A stretch of DNA of 64,000 bases, from assembly GCF_963678635.1 (NCBI RefSeq), contig NC_087068.1, positions 28,460,318-28,524,317 of the forward strand, given 5' to 3'. Positions within the stretch are counted from its first letter, which is position 1; every line of letters starts with the position of its first letter. The notes below the pieces were generated by a model. It made no database searches and was not told the DNA's origin. It worked only from the letters and a program-made list of their open reading frames with translations. This document shows positions 42,101 to 48,100 of the stretch, piece by piece. Position numbers and translations under genes: made by a program. The stretch comes from Symsagittifera roscoffensis. Its lineage: Eukaryota; Xenacoelomorpha; Acoela; Convolutidae.

Positions 42101-45100
42101 AATCATGATTAATGGCACTAAAATCATTTTTTGTCAATATAATCCATTACAAATGATTTTTTTTGAAATAAAACACGTTCATATAACCGATTTTAAGAGT
42201 CCTTTTTCTTTAAAAAGTAGTTCGATTAGTTTGCAGAAATTTTTAAAAATTTACCAGAAGTTTTTCGGTATGTTTTCTACAGGAATAAAGAACAAAAAAA
42301 GTATAATTTCAAGTGCGTTCATCGAATGAAGTTTTCAACGAAGGGACTTTTCAACGAAGGAAAAAAAACCTTATTTGTATAAAACTGCGGTCTAAAATTG
42401 TAACAAGTTGACCCAGTTTTCTCAAATTAGGTTAGTTCTGCCAAAAAGTGTCTTTCTTGAAATTGAAGAGGATAAACTAGAGTGAAGGGGTAAACTGGGG
42501 GTGGTAAAACAGGCGGAGATCAACCATTAACCCATTCGTTCAACCATTGAAATCAAACCTTAACACACCAACCCCACCTCTCATTTTCAGCCATTTCTCA
42601 CCCCTCCTTCGCTGAACCATTAACAGTTCTTCTCCTACTTGAACGTGTGTGTGTGTGTGGGGGGGGGGGGGGGTGGGGGGTAGGCAAAAGGCGATTGTTG
42701 GTAAAATGAAGTTCAAATAAAATGTCAAAAAACCGCTGAATTGAAAAAGTTGAACAATGTAAGAATTATGAAACTTAATTTATGAAACTGCACGAAACAG
42801 GAAATGACATAAATGTCAAACAAAACTGAAAATTCATCAAAAAATTCTCAAAAAAATTATAATCACTGATAATGGGTTATATTGGCGTCAAAAATAAGGA
42901 TTATAATTCAATTTGAATGGATTATAATAGACTATTTTGTATTTTTATAGATATTGACTATACGAATACAATATAACTCATTAAGATTCATAGGCGCTAG
43001 GTGCGGGTCGCTTTTGAAAAAGTTGCTAAGCGAAAACAAATGTTTCCAGTTCCCCACTTTGATTTTTTTAACTTCCTTTTTTGAAAGCCTATTTCAAATG
43101 ACTTTTGATATTCTAAAATGCAAAACAAACTTACTTTGTGAACAAAATTTACATAATTTCTTACATACAGATTGCCGCAAGAACAATTTTTAAACAACTT
43201 TATATTGTAAATTTACGAGAAGAGCGGGAAACTAGAAAAGAGCCGAATTATTGAACATACTGATCGGCTGGTATCTTTAGTGGTATGCCGTTGCCCCCAG
43301 TCGAGACTATCCTAAATCGCTCGATTTTGCTGCTCAGGACAAAAAAACTGTCTCTACGAGAAGTTGAAATTTGTTGGCCCGATAAAAAGACAACACCACC
43401 TCCTCATTTCCTTTTGTTCTGCCCTTTGTTTGTCCAGCCGGCCTCGAGGCTCACTCTCATTGTCTTAACAGACACTGAGTACATGAATCTAGATAACTTT
43501 GTCATTTTCCTGGAAAATGAGAATGTTGACTCTCTTTTTCAGATATTGAGCAACAATATTTCGCGAATGTACCATGAATATTTTAATCATTTGTGCCTGC
43601 TACGAAAAAATTGACACCAAATAAATGTTTTGATTCTCAGCTACAAAAAAGAACGTTCAAATCTTGTCTTTATTTCCCTTTATCAATTATGCTTTATCAA
43701 TTCAGACGGGAGTTGCGTAATCAGCAAGGCAACGGTAACAGTCAGTCACTAATTTCAGTCCTTTTTCTGAAATTTTTCTGAAATTTTTCTGCTCATGACC
43801 TATTGAATTCCGAGAAATCTGAGACAAATATTAAGAGAACCCCAAAATTTATTTCGGAGCCATCATTTGATAGATCAAAATCATAGCGCGAGGAGATGAA
43901 CTGGAATGACTGAAGCTAACCCTTTCAGAAATTTATTTTTATAAGGTTTGATAGTTTTTCTATGTCCTTTTCTTGCATCATTATTGTTAGACTACTTTAT
44001 TTTTGAATTTCGGTAAAGATTTGTATGTTACACTCGCGCGAAACTATCGCTTTAAACCAACCGTTTGCCAACCGAAAAAATCATATCCTGTACTTCCTTA
44101 ATAAAATGAAACCCAATTCCGAACATATAATAGAGACGAGACTATAAATTATAATTGCAGAAAACTAATTACAAGTTAGAGCGAACAGCACTGCACCGCT
44201 ACTTCTAAAACCAATTCTGAACAATTCATCATATTTGTGTTGATTATTTTCTTAAAAAAACTGCTTCTAGCATGTATTAGATTCTACAATCTTTGCGCTT
44301 TTTAACAGGTTTTGCAAACCGCCGTTTTAAAAATTTGATTTCAGGAGTTTGACTCAACGTAGTTCTTGTACTTGAAACGTCATTTTACTTAAAGTTTTTT
44401 ATTCTGATTTTCGTAAAGAAAGTAACGGAATATTTGTGCTCGGGGTGGTTTTCTTATTCAAACAAATTTTTTGACAGAATTAACTAGCCTTTTTTGACAG
44501 AATTTTTTTAATACCATTCAAAAATTATTGTTGTCTTGAGCTTAAATTTTAAAAAGCGTTTCACCTGTGATCATTTTTTTAAAATTAATTTATGAGGGTT
44601 TATACGAGCAGTTTCACTGCGTTTTTGCTCTCAAAAATTCCCTACATGGTGCGGTTGTGTTTTTTAAACATATATTTAAATCCCCGCAGTAGTCTATTGA
44701 AAAACCATTGAAAATTTTTCTAAAAATTGTTTTTGAATAAATAATGCACAGTTTGTTGTTCCAACTATTTGAAAAATGGGGAGGAATTTTTTATTTGAAT
44801 GTGTTTTAGTTTTTTTTTGTTTTCCACAAAAATACGAATTAGCGTCACATTTTTTTTCAATGGTTTAATCGAACAAAATTTGTTTCAAATATCCGACATA
44901 ATTTTGGTTATTAGGAGTCGATGAACATAGTCGATGAGTTTCTTTTCAGCAAAAATCTCAAAGTTTGTTCAGCCTGAAATACCTTTTTTGCGGTTTGATT
45001 TTTGATTTCTTTTTTATTCAATACATTTCCTTTGTTAAAAGGAAGGCAAATTCCACTATCGGACAGCAAAAATGTAAAGGTCATAAGAAACGTGATCGAT

Positions 45101-48100
45101 TTCTACTTTCGAAAGTGGAATATAATTATCGAATTCCACGCGAAATAAAAGTTTTACCTATTCATCCAGTTTTCTCAGTTTAGGTTAATTTTATTTTAAA
45201 AGTTTCAATCATAAAATGTTTTAGAAACTCAGAGCTTTAAGGAAATCTTTTCTTTTGAAAATTCGAAAGTCAAGATTTTTTTCAAAAAACAAGTCATTAT
45301 GTTTTTTCTGTTTACTTGCGTTCATTGAGTCTTTTCCAACTGTCTTCTGGCTATGTTTGCTCAATTTTTCTTTAACACCTCCCAAAAACAACGACACTAA
45401 TTAGAAAAAAATCTTTTCCTAGTATTTTATAAGGCTCTGGTCGTCGGAACATTCTGTTCTTCTTGCGATCTTTTTTTGCGATCAGTTGGAACAACCCAAA
45501 AATGCTTAATTTTGCATCAATCAATTAAAAACCTACTAAGTAAACAGTTTTCACGCTATCACTTGTGGGTATAAAAAACTGTTATGCAAGGAAACCAAAG
45601 TCAAAAAAATCAAATTGAAACGCCAGTTTGACCTCTTTTGATATCTGTTTCTTTTTCTTGTTCTAGTCCTGCTCAACCTGTAACAGACTACGGCGTAGGA
45701 GGGGGCGGAGGCGGAGGCATCTCATCCAACCACGCCCAGTCATCCTTAGGCAACCCCGCGGGGTTACTGTCACTAACCTCTGGTGGCACTGCTGCTGGCT
45801 CAATGGTCCCGCCCTCTATTAGAGACCCAGCATTGCTAGCTAACTACGAAAGGTAGACAGAATATTCCATCTTTAAAAAAGTTTTTTTTTTGTTTTCTTT
45901 CCAAAATTGTTGGAAAAAACAGCATGGAAGAAAAAAACGGCAAACAAATTAGAAAAAAAATAGTTCGTTATAAAATAGATTGTTTTATTTTGTATGGAGA
46001 TTTTATTATTGATTATGGTGTTGGAAAATTCTGTGTTAAATGCACAACAACCAAAGAGGGGAGGAAACTATGGCCTAAATTTTTCTCCGCAAGGCGTCAG
46101 GCGCCTAGAAACAAGCTAAAATGCTATCGAGTTTCTTTTTTACAATCAAACTTATCTATCTATGGTAACTTGTCCACCTCTATAAAGAAATAGTTCTACT
46201 CTGCTCTGCGGCATGCAAGTTTCGAACCTAGTAATGCTTTTCCCCTTTGCAATAGAGGAGGTGGGGTTTCTTGAAAAAGTCTGATGAATAGTACGTTCTT
46301 AAAATGGTACGTTAAATAAATAGTACGTTAAAAGTGTAACGTTGTCTTAAATGTTTTCATCAAGTGGTCTTCCCATAATAATTTTAATGTCTTCAACAAT
46401 TAAGTCTTGTGTGCTGACTTGAATCATCTTGTTCAGCAGACTGTCTGAGGCTTTGGAGAGTGGAGGGGGAGGGGGAGTAGGAGGGGGCAAGATGGACGAC
46501 GAACATAGACTCATCGCCAGATATGCGGCCAAACTGGCCCAGGAAACACTCAACTCATTGGTTAGTGAGACTAGGATGAAACTTAAGTGTAAATTTAGGA
46601 CCTATCTTCTGTCCATAGCAAAAGTGTAAGTTTAATCTAGAGCAAACCTTATATTTTGGATATGGCTGCAATAGTTCCTGTCAACAAGGAAACAAATGAC
46701 ACTTCTGAAACTGATTAATTAATCGGACCTTTGATATAGAACTGTTATAATAGTTGATTTCCGGAAGGACACATCACTAGACTGATCGAAAGACTATTCT
46801 CTATGATCTCAGTGCTAAAAATAATGATAACTTAGCTTGATATTTGATTGCTGTATGCCATACGCAACTTTTTGAAAATTTTCCTGAAAAGGCAAAAAAC
46901 GCCTTTTTTGACCTGTTTTTTTTTCATAAAATGTCTGCGGCCCAGAACATTTGGTTTTTAAGGTGTTCTTGGAGAGCTCAGAAAATCAATTTGGTTGTCC
47001 TAAAAAGAAAAAAAAGGACTACTGAAGTTTCTATTTTGTTTTGAAATCCACCCGCGAGCAAATCCTAGATCCGCCCCTGCTATTATTATCTTTGTTATAC
47101 TTAATTTAAAATTGTAGAAGTTTATTTGTGACCGTTTTTTGTATTGAGCTTTTTTCTGTTCTATTTTCCGCGTTCTAATTAAAGTAAAACATTGTCAAAA
47201 GAAATACTTCGCAAATCAGATACTTTCTGTCTGAAAAGTTTGGAAAATACCTGACAATTGAAACTGCTCAATTTTTTCGAAAAATATATTCAAAGGTTTT
47301 TTCTATTGGTAATTTATTTGTTCCCTTTTTAGAGCGGCAGACCCCCCATGAGCGGAAATGGAGTTATGGGAGGCACTTTGCAAAACAGCGGAACTCTCGG
47401 TTCAGGTGGAGGGGGTGTTACTGGACACAATAGCCTCCCACATCCCCATCCCAATTTCGACATGAGTAGGAATCAGAAACAGAGGGAGATTCTAGCAGAT
47501 TTACACCAGAAGAACAGGTGAGTATCTAGTGGTCAAGGTCAATTTATTTCTCTTTTGATCCGATATTATTTTCTGAAGGATTGATGAGTGTTGAAATCAT
47601 TTAGTTTGAGGCTAAAATACTTACAAAAAGTCTCCTTGAACTGAATACAATGGTTTGGTCCAAAAACTCCTCTTAGAAATGTCTGCAAGAGAATAGTTCA
47701 AACGTTACAAAAGAACTTTCTTTTTTATCATTTTATTCATCTACAAGGATTTCAAAAAGTGAAATGAAACGTAGTGCTAAAATGGATAACGTTAATTTTA
47801 TGTTTTTTACTTTCGGATTAAATTCTTTTATTTTTTTTCGAGAGTTACCTAATCTTAATGATCCGTATTTACAGAGACATCATGCGAGAAATAGCGCGGC
47901 TTAAAGAAGAACGGGACGAGACCAGTCGGATGAGCAGCATTGCAGCCGCAGCCGCCGGCGGAATGCACGCGGGAGGCATGATGTCAGCTTCGGGTCAGTT
48001 CATGCCCGGTGCTCGAGGGGTCCCAGGAGGCCCTAACAACCCCAGTTTAGTTCATGAACTCCGTTCACTGAGACAGAGGAAAGAGGAATTGGAGCAAAGA

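Larger units (their letters stand above)
27475..45666 (+). other. Second part of dystrobrevin intron e (18.2 kb)
   Basis: Contains a LINE relic, a GGAATCC minisatellite, hAT-like fragments, copies G, H and I of the 0.5-kb repeat plus diverged fragments, a coding-like patch near 38.5-38.76 kb, ATTATAATC arrays and a poly-G tract. The stretches 28.5-32.3 kb and 35.5-37.0 kb show only AT-rich sequence. Confidence 0.6.

Noticed and set aside
43285-43614. 109-codon + strand frame with a GC-richer start
   Set aside because: It begins protein-like ([20 protein letters not shown]) but soon becomes AT-biased, has no usable donor and no recognisable family.
46429-46439. Dystrobrevin exon g starting farther upstream
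   Set aside because: These bases belong to the acceptor; only starts at 46437 or 46440 keep the phase with exon f.
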